A stretch of 64,000 bases of DNA from Amblyornis subalaris (GCA_018881555.1 JACAXG010000018.1:1053325-1117324); one strand, 5' to 3'; positions 37,680-50,100 are shown, counted from the stretch's first letter. The notes: generated from the sequence alone by a model not told the origin. Made by a program: numbers and translations.

Positions 37680-39500
37680 ATCTTTTGTAATCATTCAACC
37701 TTTTAGCCCTGTACTAACATTGACTCAGGAAAACCATCTAATACTTGTATGGCATTGAAGAACCAATAGAATTTATCCTATCTCTGGATTTTTAATTTAA
37801 TGTTGTATAAATTGGTTTAAACAATTTTGATAACTTATAGCTTTGCAATCAGTTTGTTACGCAAACTGTAGTTACAACCCTGCTGAGAGCCACAACACCC
37901 AAAGAAACGAGTAGCTGAGTTTGGTATGTGATTTCTTTTAGACTTACATCAGTAATTGCATGTAAGTGGCTCAAACAAAAATGTGAACTTAGTTTCATTT
38001 TCATTATTGCTTGGATCTTAGGTTGCACCAGACTTTTCCCCATGCATTTCCTGCCATGTCTTACTCCACCTGCTGCTCCCAATCCTGCACAATCAGGCTA
38101 AAATACAATACATGATTAACTGAACATTTCGTCCTACATTTGTCTGGTCACCTGGATAGGAGTGGGCGGAACCTGGCAAATTACACAACTGACAAAGCAT
38201 CCACCCTCTTGCATTCTCAAAGCCCATACTATTAACACACAGGACAGAATCTTCAAACTTAGGGAAGTTATTAGGCCCTGCTAAACAGTAAGTATTTCTG
38301 ATTTTTTTACCATGTTTCTGGTTATCTTGGATTAAGGAGTTTCTTACCTTAAAGTCAGGTATTGATTCAATTTTTTGAATTCAATTTTTTTGGTTCAAAT
38401 GCAGAGTTGCCAAGAACTTACTGACCACTAGACCTGCTGATGGTGAGAAGTGATTACTCGTTCCTTAAGACTTTTTTCCCAGTGCTGGTTTGCCTCATGG
38501 GAATCAAACAGTTAACTAGGAACAGCATAAGTGCATACAGCTGTTTGGAGGTTAGTCATGTTAGTCATATTTAAGGATTCATTCTCTCTCAACTCATAAG
38601 GAAGAATGCTTCAACTGGGCAGAGGAGGGAGAATAATTTTTTGGTCTGTGTGTGAAGACAACTACAATGTAAATCTTTTTAAACTAATTAAGTGCAGGGA
38701 TAAAAATGTAAAGATTGAATTTAAAAATACAGGAAAAAAAAGGGATTCCATATACTTAAGTTATATTTGGAAGTAACTTCCCTCCCTGTGGGTCTAAGAG
38801 CACACTGTAGCTGTGTGAAGTAGGATTGAAAAAATGGTTTTGTTGCACTTTGATCGGGACCCGTTCTCAACTGATGCCATAAAAGAACCAGGGTCCGTTT
38901 TATATACCTTTTAAGAACAGTCATGTGTTGTTTGGTACCCTCCCAATTCCTCTGGATCTAAACTAAATGTAATAGTAACTTCTTAGTATAGAAGTTTTTC
39001 CCATAGGGCAGTTAAAACAAAGGGACAGCTTCTTCCCTAGCAGATGAAGATTTTGTTACTGAGCTTCCCAGTGCCTCACACAAACTATCATTTTTGGACT
39101 ACATTACTTCATTCAGGGTGTTCTTAAACACAAGTTCCTGTTAAATGTTCAGCAAAAGATTCATCTTCGAAGCTGATCACTGAGTATCTCATTTAAGTGG
39201 TTCCTCCTCCCTGGCTGCCCTCTCAGAGAGGCTTTGGCATGGAGTGGGTCAGTCTGTATGGAGAGCTCCAACTACCCATGCACTCTGCCATACCACGGGA
39301 AGGAGCACTGAAGAAATCCAAGAACAGAGGAAAGTAGTTCTGAAATTTAAGCAGCCAACAAAGCTACCACCAGTACTACTCCTTTCATAACGACGTTTCC
39401 ATCCATCACATTTAGCTACAATGCATGTCCATTTGTTATTGCAAAGACTTCAGCCATCTTCCTCACTGCACATGCTCCATTATTGTTAAATCAATCAGGG
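37680..39500. other. interval between convergent GRPEL1 and TADA2B ends
   Basis: AT-rich sequence without a recognised gene or repeat. It separates two convergent transcription units. Confidence 0.45.
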
Positions 39501-39519
39501 AAAGAAATTTTAATACAAG

Positions 39520-39525
39520 TTTATT
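39520..39525 (-). terminator. TADA2B: candidate distal poly(A) signal of TADA2B
   Basis: TTTATT on the + strand, read as AATAAA on the - strand in GGTAAATAAACTTG context. Confidence 0.4.
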
Positions 39526-40651
39526 TACCAATACACAATGCAAAAATCTAGTAAAATGCTGTGTGCACAACATCAGTTAGGTTTTTGTGATTTCAGCACA
39601 GGTGTTTGTGCGTCTGGCACAGCTACACCAGTAAACTTCAAGTGAGTGCAACATTCCCTTTAAGGAAGAAAGAAGCTGATGAGCTGAACATGCTCATGGG
39701 GTATCTTCTTCACAGTATTTAATGTCTCATCACTTAAGAGCAACTGGGGCACATGCTAAAGCATTTTGTGAGAAGAAATAATAAACCAGAAGGCTCATGA
39801 AGCTTGTTCCAGTTGCAAAGGAATCAGATGCAGCAGCCACACGAGAATTATGGCAGAGTGCTTAGTCTGTGTGATTTACAAGGCAGTTCACGGTCAAAGA
39901 CTCGTGCAAACCTACAAACACTTCTTAAAGCTTGCTGGGTCTGCCATGGAACAAGGGGCAGGAGGGGCTGTAGCCAGAACATGCTGAAGCATCCAAGCCC
40001 TGTGCTGGGCAGTACACATGGAATGGATATTAATGCTCTCCCCAACACAGCGCTGGGATGGGACACTCACCACAGTCCCTACCCAGCACACAAGATCAGT
40101 GTTTGGAACAGCTTAGAGAGTGTTGCTTTTTGTAAATATACATCAATGCTGTTAAGACAGATACTATCATTAGTAATAACTTTAATTAGAAAAGTCAAGA
40201 GCATTAAGCATATAAAACACCTTGTCATTAGCAACATGAAGGCTGGGTTATTTGTACAGTACAGGAAGCACTTCCAGATCAACACAAGATACAAGCTGAA
40301 AGAGCTCTTTGCCATCTCAGCCCCTTCACCACAGAAGAGAAGCAGCATAGCTGTAGTAAGTTGCTGGATTAACATTAACTGCATCTCAATTTATAAGCAA
40401 TCAAACAGAAAACCAGCAGCTTGTAACATAGGAATGCTTAGACTAAATCAGTTCCATGTGAAATATGGAACAGCAGCATCCTCTAGTGCAAGTCACCTTT
40501 AAAATTAAAAGCATAGCTGACAATGAGACATTGCTTCCAGGGAAGCCCTTTCCAAGGGACTAGTATTTGCTAAAGCAAACATTTACCACCTTGAATCAGC
40601 TTGCAAGTACAAAATAAATATTGATATCCATATTGCATACATTAAAAATAC

Positions 40652-40657
40652 TTTATT
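40652..40657 (-). terminator. TADA2B: candidate proximal poly(A) signal of TADA2B
   Basis: Reads GTAAAATAAAGTATTTTT on the - strand, a strong AATAAA in AT-rich context. Confidence 0.45.
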
Positions 40658-42555
40658 TTACATTCATTTTGATGTTCAATAAGTTACGTCTAGCACCAAA
40701 GAAACATTTTGGAGGGGTTGAGGAATTAAGAAGCTACAAAGTGTAAATGCAGAATTCACTCCAACATTTAAATGACTCATTGGTGCCTAGATTTTTTTCT
40801 AAGTTATTGTTCAGATGGGCTTTACACTATTGCTTCAGTTAAAACTTAGATGTGCCAAAACAGTGTAGAAATATGAAAATCACAGATTTGAGGGAAAAAA
40901 ACCCAGAAGAACCAAAACCAAAACAATTCTTTTAAACTCCCAGCTACATGCAGAATTGAGGCTTCATAACACCATGTTGTGGCAGTTAGGTAACAAGTTA
41001 CAGGAAGAACCAAATTGCATAACTAGAATACTGAAAAGAAAGACTGAGCTTCCTTCCCACAGGAGTAGGACAGAGAAAATAACCAAGGATTTATGCCTTA
41101 TGAACTTGTGTGCTGCTTGTACATGCATACAGGGTGGAAGTGGTTATTAAAGCCACTCAGCACATTGCAGTTAGCTTCACTGCTGCCAAGGAGAAAGTTT
41201 TGTCTCCAGTATGCCACAACAAACCACTTACAGATAAGCCAAACAAAGTATTACATCCCAGAGGATATAGCCCTTACCTTTTTTGAAGGGACATAACATC
41301 ATAAGCTCAAAAGAAAAAGGCACTAGAGTTTTGGTTTTTTTCTTCCTTAGAAATGCTGGCTTTGTAATTGCACCCCTTTTATTCTAAACTCACTGCTAAC
41401 ACTATTTTGGTAATGCTGGATGTATTAAACGAAACCCAGTTCTGATCAGAATACCTCTGCCAAACTGCAGAATTAATACTGTTTTAAGATTTTGTGGTAT
41501 CCTCACCAACTACAGCCCAAAGCATCAAAGCAAGATGACATTTCCAGATCTTGCAGTCATCCTGAAGCCAGTCAGGTTCCGAGTTTTGGCACACCTGCAC
41601 TCCAGAAGACCTGCCCAGCCACCAATCACAGCTTCCTGCTCCAGACATGACCAGCAGAGAGGCTTAGGCACAAGTAACCCTGTGCCATCTTCCACGTGGC
41701 AACCACCATTTTTTTTTATCCATTTGGTTAAGTTCCAGCATGAGAATTTAAGGATGAAATGAGCATAAAAATATTTTTCTAGTCCTGCTTCAACATTTTT
41801 CCCTTAGTCAATAGGTCTTACTAGACCAGTACTGTGGGGCTGGCATTTGTGCTTCCCGCTGTGCTACATCCCAGCTGGTGCCCAGCTCCAGCACAACTCC
41901 AGGCTGTCTGTCAGAGCTGGGAGGAGATCCCTCCCAAGGGGCACTGTTCTTCCACCTGTCAGTAAATTCAGGTTCAGTGTGTCTGGGCTGGTACATTTCA
42001 AGGTATGTGCAATTAGAACCCNGTAGTGGCTGGATTGACCGCTCACAATTTAGGACCACTTTGTGCATTTTGACCAAATCTGCATCAACAGTGNTTTTTT
42101 TGTTTTTAAAGACCAATCTCAGTGATCATGCCCCATTGAGAATCTTACTCCCCTTCCCTGATGCCCCANTGAAATTCAGAAGGAGGCAGCTACACCTCCT
42201 CAGCCCTTACGACCTCAGCAGTTACAGATCCCAAAGGAGGAGCAGGCTCCCCCAACAAGGAAAAATAGTGATTTTGCTGCGTGAGGCTCCCAACCACTGT
42301 AGAACATCTCACTGCCTATTCTCTCAAACCCCGTTTCTGGCCCAAATCAGGTACCTCGCTGTAGCTGACCCCTCCTCTGGAGCAGAGCACCACAGCTGCT
42401 GGGGCTTCCTGACACTATAGTACCAAGGAGGCCACGTCAAAGCTTCAGAGGATCTGTTTCAGGAAACAAGTCAAAGCAATGCCCGGATCAGCTGGGAGCT
42501 CTTCAAGAACCCCCCTCCACAGCACAAGTCCCTGAAGGCATCTCACCTACCACAT

Positions 42556-42579
42556 TTCCTTCCTTCCTTCCTTCCTTCC
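42556..42579. repeat. (TTCC)6 microsatellite
   Basis: Six perfect TTCC units within the presumed TADA2B 3' UTR. Confidence 0.9.
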
Positions 42580-43169
42580 ACTCCCTGCCATGGCTCATCC
42601 CTGCTGTATGCTCGACAGGAACTCTCCTCCTGGTGTCCTTGTGCCTTGGCTGTAGTTACTAAGGAGAATGTTCCGAAAGCTTAGGAATGGTCACAAAAGT
42701 CCCCGCTCACCTGCTCCTGAGCACAGAACTTTTGTAAGCTTCACTTTGCTGCCAGCATTATGCCAAAAAAAAAACAAAGGGTGAAGAAAGTTTCATTTGC
42801 TGGAAACTATCTCCTACCTTCAAAGAAAAGCAAGGATTACACTGATATTCATTTATCCAATAGCATGGACTAAAGCGACTACTCTGGGACTACTGGACTT
42901 GTGTAAGTTCACATGAAAAAATCTGTTCAAATAATGTACCAAAAGCAGTGAAATCCAATGTAGAAGTTTCACAATTAAGTATTTTCCATGATCCAAAGCA
43001 AAAGTCTATTTGAACCACCATGGATCATGATGACTGTGGGGTTTATGTATTTGCTTTTTTGTGTTTTTAAGCAACATGGTTTCTGTATCTTTGGGGAGGG
43101 AAGGAAAAAATAACGGAGTCCTTGAGGCTGTAACAGGCCTCTGCTGTGTTTTTTCAGATCAGCTGAGTT

Positions 43170-44162
43170 TCATGAAGCATCCCTGGATATCCAACCACTT
43201 TCTGTCAGAAAATTTAAAATCCTTTTCTTCAGTACCTTATCTAAGTAACTGGGAAGGCGACTCTTTGAAGGAATTCCTTGTCTTTTTTGGAGATGGTCTT
43301 TAATGATGATAGTTTTTACAGTCACGTAACGTGCAGGACTCAAGTTTAGAGAGCTGCAAAGCACCTTTTCCCTGTCCGATAAGAGTTCAAAGCCAGGCAG
43401 GTTTTCAATGGCAGCAAATTCACCTTCTTTACCCTCTTCCTTCCCTCTCTTGGAACTAGCTATATTTTTGTTCTCCTTCCTCTTTTCCCGCTTGTGCCTG
43501 GCTGCCTCGTACTCTGCCGACTCTTCCATTTTGGTGATTCCGTTTCGCCGATACCGCTGCAGCTCCCGAATCTTTGCTCGAAGTATCCTCTCCTTGTGCA
43601 TGTTCTCAAAGAAGTCTTCAAACTCCTTACAAGACATGAACTGGTACAAAGGCCTCAGTTTCAGCCTCAACTCCTTCTCTTCTTTTGTGATCTTTCGTTT
43701 GGGAGTTTTCTCCTTGTCTTTTTTATCCTTTCCCAGAAAGGCCGGTACCAAGTTATAGTCTCGTGCAATGTTCTTCCGCCGTTGCCTCTCCTTGAGCTTC
43801 CTTACGTACATGTCTACGTGAGCTCTTTTTAACTCTATTTCCACGTCGTCGTCATCATAGTTCACCGAGAGGCCACTGATGAGAGTCTCCGCGTCCTGGT
43901 CGTACTCGATCTCGTAGTCATCGCGGAGCGGCATGTATCCCAGCTGCTGCTGCTCGGCCACCGAGATGTCCAGTGGCGGGAGCGGCGTGGTCAGGCTCGG
44001 AGAAAGCGGCCCGCCACTGGGACACGTGTGGTCCGTCACCCTGTTCGGAATAGTGTCAGGGATGCAGGCTTTGCCCAGGTTGCCATGGATATACATGCTC
44101 ACATAGTGTTCCATCACCTCCTGAGGTGTTCGGGATGCTCCCACGTGAGCAGCCATGTCCTC
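43170..44162 (-). CDS. TADA2B: TADA2B coding exon 2
   Basis: The acceptor CTGTTTAG precedes it. It encodes residues 91-420 ([20 protein letters not shown] onward), including the rest of SANT and the C-terminal adaptor-binding part, ending with a TGA/TAA-class stop at 43170-43172. Confidence 0.97.
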   Translation of the reverse strand, partial: EDMAAHVGASRTPQEVMEHYVSMYIHGNLGKACIPDTIPNRVTDHTCPSGGPLSPSLTTPLPPLDISVAEQQQLGYMPLRDDYEIEYDQDAETLISGLSVNYDDDDVEIELKRAHVDMYVRKLKERQRRKNIARDYNLVPAFLGKDKKDKEKTPKRKITKEEKELRLKLRPLYQFMSCKEFEDFFENMHKERILRAKIRELQRYRRNGITKMEESAEYEAARHKREKRKENKNIASSKRGKEEGKEGEFAAIENLPGFELLSDREKVLCSSLNLSPARYVTVKTIIIKDHLQKRQGIPSKSRLPSYLDKVLKKRILNFLTESGWISRDAS

Positions 44163-45795
44163 CTAAACAGAAAAAAAAGGAGGAGTGATAAAATGATTCC
44201 CATTACATCTCCAGTGTAACAGGCACTCAGGTAAGAGCATGACTTTTTCTCTGCTCCTCAAAAGCCAGCTGCCAGTACCTACATTTCCTCAGCAATACTG
44301 ACATTGGCCATGTTTCCANGAGATCTGCGATTTCAGGTGCAGACGAGTATTTACAGTGCACGGGGGCAGGTAAGCCATGAAAACAGCACCACGTGGTGAT
44401 TCCCAAGTACCCGTGGCAACCTCACAAAGCCAGCTTCCCATGACCAGGAAGCTTTCCAACTCCTCAGCCAACACCAACAGCACTATACAGCTTGGGTTTT
44501 GCTCGTTTATTTCACATTACTAAAGAGCAATATGGAAATAGACAAACAGTATTTACTGTGAGAANAACAATATTTACTCTTTTCTAGTTATTTAAGAACT
44601 CAGGAAGCTGCAATGATTGTACACTTTCAGGTTTTGAAAAAGTCGTTATATTTAATGAAGCAAAACATAATCAAGTAACAATGAATGAAATGAATCAAAA
44701 ATTGATCAAACGGTCCAGTGGAGTGTAATGAGAATGACTGGGAGACTGGAGCATCTCTTACAAGGAAAGGCTGAGGAGGGTGGGCCTGTTCAGCCTCAAG
44801 AAGAGACAATTGTGAGGGGATGTCACAAACGTCTTTCAATATCTGAAGGGAAGTGTCAGAGGATGAGGTCAGGCTCTGCTCTGTAGTGCCAAGCAATAGC
44901 ACAAGAGGCAACAGGCAGAAACTGATGCACAAGAAGTCCCACCTGAACATGAGGAAGAACTTCTTTACTATGCAGGTGACTGAACACTGAAACAGGTTGC
45001 CCAGAGAGGCTGTGGAGTCTCCCTCACTGGAGATATTCAAGAACCATCTGGACACAATCCTGTGCCATGTGCTCTGGGATGACCCTCCTCGAGCAGGGAG
45101 GCTGGACCAGATGACCCACCGTGGTTCCTTCCAACCTGACCCATTCGGTGATTGTGAAATGATGCTTTCTTACTGCTGTTTTTTAAAACCAAGGCTGAGT
45201 GCGCAGTGACACGGAAGGCGAGCAGCCAGCCCGCAGATGGGACATACTGAAGGCAAAGGCCGAGCACGGATGAGAGGCAGGTGCAAGAGCTGTGACATGG
45301 ACGGGCTGACAGCAACTGCAGAACTTCAGGTAGCGACAGGTTCCAGCTGCCGGGTGCGCTCCTCGGAGCAGCGGGGAGCCGGCCCGGAGCCACCCCCGGC
45401 ATGGCCCCGACACAGAGGGGCTGNCCGGGGTCCGCAGCGCAGGGCGCGACCCCAGGGCTGCTGTCAGGGCCGCTGCTCCGAGGAGGAGGATCGCCCCCGC
45501 CCCTTGTCCCTCGGCCCTCTCTTACCCAGTTGCCGAAGCCGAACTGCTCGATGGCGTCCAGCAGCAGCTGCTCCTCGCGGCTGCTCCAGCCGCCCTCGGC
45601 CTCGGCGCCCCAGAGGGTGAAGCGGCCGCCGTCCACCAGCTGGTAGCCGTGCCATCGGCGGTGCGGGCCGATCTCGGCGCCCGCCGAGAAGCACTCGGGG
45701 CAGAGCTCGATGTCGGCGCACTCGGTGCAGCGGAAGCGCAGCGGGCTCACCTCGGCCAGGCAGTACACGCAGTACTTCTTCCCCAGTTCCGCCAT
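43170..45795 (-). CDS. TADA2B: transcriptional adaptor 2-beta (SAGA complex), two coding exons
   Basis: The coding exons are 45526-45795 and 43170-44162 (- strand), joined by a GTAAG...TTTAG intron. Together they make 420 codons, the same length as human TADA2B. The protein is the ADA2b subunit of the SAGA histone acetyltransferase module, where it supports GCN5/PCAF with TADA3 and SGF29 in the nucleus. Residues 4-59 are a ZZ-type zinc finger with ligands C9, C12, C23, C26, C32, C35, H45 and H49. Residues 65-118 are a SANT domain ([19 protein letters not shown]...). Next come a basic coiled-coil region ([14 protein letters not shown]..., [13 protein letters not shown]) and a C-terminal SWIRM-like helix bundle ending [10 protein letters not shown]. 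The start is set by [12 protein letters not shown]; a longer in-frame upstream frame is GC-rich promoter. A CR1 lies in the intron. Confidence 0.97.
44710..45160 (+). mobile_element. CR1 LINE fragment in the TADA2B intron, + strand
   Basis: Typical CR1 3' region (GGAAAGGCTGAGGAGGGTGGGCCTGTTCAGCC, GGTTGCCCAGAGAGGCTGTGGAGTC, GGCTGGACCAGATGACC...CCTTCCAACCTGACCCATTCGGTGATTGTGA). It lies antisense to TADA2B, inside its only coding-region intron (44163-45525). 5'-truncated, non-coding. Confidence 0.9.
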
Positions 45796-46160
45796 CTTAC
45801 CCCGCCCGCGCGCGCGCGCGGCCGCGCCCCCCGCGCCCGCGCCGCCAATGGCAGCGCCCCCGGGGGGCGGGGCCGCGCGGAACGCCGGCCAATGGGATCG
45901 AGGCTGGCGGGCACGGGGGGTGCCAGGACTAGGGGACGGCCGGGATTGGCCGAGCGGGACCCCTCTGCCCTGCCCGCGACCAATGGGAAGCCGGCCCAGA
46001 GCAAAGCCGCGGCGCAGGGGCCGCCCGGGGCAGGGGCGGGGCCAGGCACCGGCAGGGGGCGGGGCCGAGCCGGTGCCTGGCAACGGGGGAAGCGGGGCGG
46101 GGCCGGGCCGGGGGGGAGCGCGGCCAGCGGGAGCCGAGCGCTGCCCCGGAGTCGCTGGAT
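45340..46160. promoter_or_regulatory. CpG island, bidirectional-type promoter of TADA2B
   Basis: Dense CpG sequence around TADA2B exon 1 with no TATA box. Four CCAAT boxes lie upstream of the TADA2B start: 45845-45849, 45889-45893, 45945-45949 (inverted) and 45980-45984. The start codon context on the - strand, GTAAGATGGCGGAA, is a strong YY1-like site. In human this position separates divergently transcribed TADA2B and CCDC96. Here the + strand side leads only into a decayed CCDC96-like remnant. Confidence 0.78.
45526..45795 (-). CDS. TADA2B: TADA2B coding exon 1
   Basis: Encodes residues 1-90: the whole ZZ finger and the first SANT helices, ending FGFGNW directly before a GTAAGA donor. Phase 0. 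Confidence 0.96.
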
Positions 46161-46223
46161 CGCTGTCATGACACTGCAAAAGGAAGCACCGCTTCCCGGT
46201 GAAGGCAGGGATTAAAGGAATAG

Positions 46224-46786
46224 AGTGATTCTTCTTTTATTTCTTCTCCTCTCGGCCACGTAGAAAACATCACGCTGAGGCACGAAATCCAAAACCCTGA
46301 AACTACCCTGAGTGCTCAGAGATCTCGTAAACGCTCTCTGGCCTTTGAGCACATGACGAGAGAGATGGACTATCTCAGTGATCAAATCCTGAAGCTCAAA
46401 AAGAAGGTATCAGACACAGTCCATCTTCTCAGCCACTTGAGGGAAGAACTGGAGTGAAGGGAAGCTGAAAGGCAGAAAGGCTGAACTGATGGGCACTGAA
46501 ACGTGTGAGAGGAGAGCGAGATCCTGACCAGAACAAAGCAGGCCAGAGCCAGCAGACATTGCAGCAGAAACGTGGGTTCCTTGGACTTCAAATGTTGCTT
46601 CAGGACGTTGAGGGAAAGGTGGATGCTGTACAGCTGCTGAGTCAGCAACTGGAAATGCAGAAATGTCACTGTGCTGGGCTGACCCCTACTTGTAGGAGAA
46701 TTCAGATAAAAATCCAGAAAGCAAACGCCCCCTTGATGAGGATGACTGAAGGAATTACTATTCGGAAAGCAGGTAAAGAAAAGTAG
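46224..46786 (+). pseudogene. CCDC96: CCDC96-like (DUF4201 coiled-coil) remnant, broken by stop and frameshifts
   Basis: Three + strand segments together resemble the C-terminal DUF4201 coiled coil of CCDC96 (CFAP184), an axonemal protein that partners CCDC113 in motile cilia. Segment 1 (46224-46457) encodes LAFEHMTREMDYLSDQILKL and KKKVSDTVHLLSHLREELE, then hits TGA at 46455. Segment 2, about 46480-46510, shifts by one base (AELMGTETCERRA). Segment 3, up to 46786, shifts again and encodes LQQKRGFLGLQMLLQDVEGK, VDAVQLLSQQLEMQ and CRRIQIKIQKANA, matching the conserved GLL.N..LL.D.E.KVD...L...LE pattern. The N-terminal roughly two thirds of the protein is absent. CCDC96 is a single-exon gene at exactly this place and orientation in human, divergent from TADA2B. 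Either a true pseudogene or a draft sequence with errors; a small spliced gene is a weaker alternative. Confidence 0.65.
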
Positions 46787-47104
46787 ATCTAGTTTTGAAC
46801 AAATTTGTGCAACTCCTGTAACAGACACAATACAAATCTTTCGGTATCAAATCAGTATCGACTTAGAGCAAATCTGGTTTCACATTCTAATTCAGCACAT
46901 CAGGAGGTACTTGAGTGAAAGGAANTGGGACACGTGCTGGCTGGACAGAGAGAACTTGGAAAGCATCAGCAAAAAGCCCTCCATCTTCAATACTCAAATG
47001 GCCCAAAGTCCTTTTTGGACAGACAAAAACTTCTAAAGAAGCCTACGAAGAAACAGACATGTACTGGAGTTTTTAATTTCTAAATTACACTGACAGCAGT
47101 TGAT
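46787..47104. other. intergenic gap between CCDC96 remnant and TBC1D14 3' end
   Basis: About 320 bases with one N (46925) and no recognised feature. Confidence 0.5.
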
Positions 47105-50100
47105 TAAGATAACTTTACATGACTTTATTTAACAAAATCATATATTTACAGTTGAAAAAGTTCCAGTTTGATTCACATATCTAAACAAAACAAAGGTGGT
47201 TAACTACATTAACCCAATTTAAACATGATGTACAGGAGATGTACCAACACTTCTCTGTCATTCTTTTTTTTGAAACATTCAAAAATAAGCTGTTACAAGG
47301 TACCTTTTTTCCCAAATGAAATTGTTTACTAAATGAAATAATGATAGACTGCAGATTGAAGTTCCAAAACTGCTTTATTATAAAGTGCAGATTGTAAAGA
47401 ATCCCAAAGCTGGTTGGAGTTTTCTGGTTTCTCTAACCTGCTGCACATACAGTGGTACTCCTGATATATTGCAGCAGTTTTATTTTCCTTAAACCCATGA
47501 AGAAAAGAAAGTTTGCTTGATGGGGATATTTGCTCCGTGAAAGAAAATCTCATGCATCTTGTTACAGATACTTTCAAGCACCTGAACCATAAAATTGTCA
47601 AATTTTTTAATGCAATTCCCTGAATTTCTTAAGGAAGATTTCTGTAATAGCTAATTAAGAGATTTGGTATACTGCAAGAAACCTAAAAAGCTCAGTGGCA
47701 AGAAATTCTATGCCGTTATTACTCATCTCTGGTTTTATCAAAATTCAAGCCTTACCTTCTAATCAAGTTATTGAGAAGTTGAAACAATTCGTGTTTAGGC
47801 AGATGGTTTTTTTCACATGTATTTTGTTTGAAAACAAACTGTGCAAAGCTCCTTATTGCATTGCTGTTTCTTCATTAAAGAACATACCTTATATACACAA
47901 AGAAATCATTTAGAAAATATATACAACTTCTAAGAACAGATCAAATCACAAAACAAAGTAATTACATTTGCAAGTAACAAACAGTGCACAAGTGTTGCAG
48001 CAGGCCTTTTCCCCACAACTATGCCCACTGTCACTGTTACATTCAACATCTTATTGAGAAGAGAAAAAGAACAGGCTGTCGATGGCTGCCAAGATACCCA
48101 GTAGCTAAAAAATGCATTTTAACCAGACAAATGAGCCACACTTGTAGACTTGCTTTAAAAGAAAATACAAATGTAGTTGCAATGAAGACTTAAATCACAA
48201 AGCCAGTTACAGTACCACCTAAAAATGTATACTGAGGAAAAAGTGATCTCTGTTTAATAAACCATTTAAAAGCATAGTGCAAATGTTTTGGATGGTAGGC
48301 CTCTCGTATTCTTAATGGAAAGGCATATTTCTTGTAGTAATAGAAAAAGTAGTATTAAAAAACACTTACTGACCTTCCTGCTTTCTACTGCACTTCAAAG
48401 CAATGTAGCATACAAGTACCAGTCATTGGAGGACAAATTCTGTACAAACTCTGGGTGAATTAANGTGTTTCCTATCAACATCTTAACATCTATTTTCAGT
48501 AAGTGATGACCTAGATGATGTCTTGTGGAGGACTTAAGATGACCCAACAAAAAACCACATCCATTACACCAGGTACACAAAGCGGACAGGAGAAGAGGTC
48601 AATGAGGTATCAGACTTGCAGGCTGCATTTGCATTACACATCTTTGAAAGTGATTATGAGTCCTCACTTACCAGGGAATCTTGTTCTCACTCTTCTTAAT
48701 ATTACAATCAAACTATCCCCTCACAGAAATATTGTCTGTACCAAAGGACAGTGTTTTGGTTACGTCCCACAGTCCTTTACCTTGTATGTTGAGTTGAGCA
48801 GTGTGCAACTATTCTTCTTGGTTTTTATTCAGACAATGCCAAAATAATCAGCATAAACCAGACTGAAGAGCACTGGGAAACCACTGACCGTACAGCTGGA
48901 GGATTTAGTAACGCCTGTTCACAGTTAACACAAATATTGCTTCAGTTACGTTTCCCTTTTCAATGATCATCATTATTATAAAATAGATTTTACACTATAT
49001 ACTATGCAATAAATATTCCTGTAAATCAGAGGCACTCATGATTTGCTCTTCAACATTCACCTGAATGCAGAGAGGATCTAAGATGTATGAAGGATTTATG
49101 TAACAGCAGTTTGCTGCCACTGTAACTTGCTCTCATGTATTAGAGGTCAGATAAAACACTCAGAAATGACACCTTGTACTTATCCTGATGGTTTTTGTCT
49201 GGCACATTTCCCAATAAACTGCTTTAACTTGTCACTGTGTGGATCAGCTCCACACAGCATTTTCCCACTGTGGTGATAGCAGCAGCTTCAGGAGATCCCA
49301 TAGAACTCCTTCTTTCCAGCAGCAACATTGGCGAACGTAACTGCTCCCCTACCACCCTTCCTCCTCAGGTCTGCCAGTGAGCAAAGCTGGGTTTAAAGTA
49401 ACTATCAAAATTGCTTATAACCATTTCTCAGTTTATCTGCTCAGTGCACAGTTTTAACACCGTGACTGGACACATGGCACAGGAGTAAGTAGCTGGTAGG
49501 CAAGAACATCCCGAAACAGCACTGCCCCAGGAGAGGGACACATGGAAACGTGCATTTTGTCATATGTGACCTTGGCTTTAAACAGAGGAAAGAGAGTACA
49601 ATTGGGAAATGATGCCAAGTTAATTCTAGAATCCTCTTGGTGAGTATGGAATCTAGTCTGATGAATGGAATTTCCTCCACATGCATTCAAATTGGAAACA
49701 TAAATTTCCAAGGCATCTTGAAGAATAATTGGTTTTGCACTGCTACTGTAACTTCCCTTCCAAGATTACTTTCTACTTAACTTTTTCTTATTAAAGAAAG
49801 GAATGTAGTTCTACATCTACATGATTTCTTTGGTAAATGGGACCCACAGCCTATAAAATAAGAAGCATTTCTAAGAAATGGTCCTTACATCATTTAAAAT
49901 TCCAGCACCAGTTATTTAAAATCCACATCCAGTTGCTGTTACAGGTATTGGAAACATATCCTGCCTAAAAATGAAACAGGGGAATAGCTTTCAAAGCAAC
50001 CAACATTGCTGAATGTCCAGTCTTTTAAAACATCAAAGAAAAAAGATTTAGAACAACCCAAACCCTTGATATTATTTTGTTTCACTGCCCTCATCAGAAG

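Larger units (their letters stand above)
39500..43169 (-). other. TADA2B: probable TADA2B 3' UTR
   Basis: The - strand downstream of the TADA2B stop has no splice or new-gene evidence. It carries canonical poly(A) signals (AATAAA on the - strand) at 40652-40657 and 39520-39525, giving 3' UTRs of about 2.5 or 3.65 kb, plausible for a vertebrate TADA2B. A (TTCC)6 microsatellite lies at 42556-42579. A 233-codon + strand open frame at 39804-40502 has no domain and begins at TTG, so I treat it as chance. Confidence 0.5.

Noticed and set aside
39804..40502. 233-codon + strand open frame antisense to the presumed TADA2B 3' UTR
   Set aside because: Begins at TTG, has no domain, signal peptide or promoter, and a mixed low-information composition. 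Kept as chance unless ribosome profiling shows otherwise.
43408..43832. + strand open frames of 112-116 codons
   Set aside because: Antisense shadows of TADA2B exon 2.
45037..46179. 380-codon - strand open frame extending TADA2B upstream and through the intron donor
   Set aside because: The upstream part is GC-rich promoter that is open by composition; the 420-residue match starts at 45795 and the frame after 45526 is intron.
45649..46215. 188-codon + strand open frame over the CpG island
   Set aside because: Arg/Ala/Gly/Pro-only composition antisense to TADA2B exon 1; a GC-rich shadow frame without domains.
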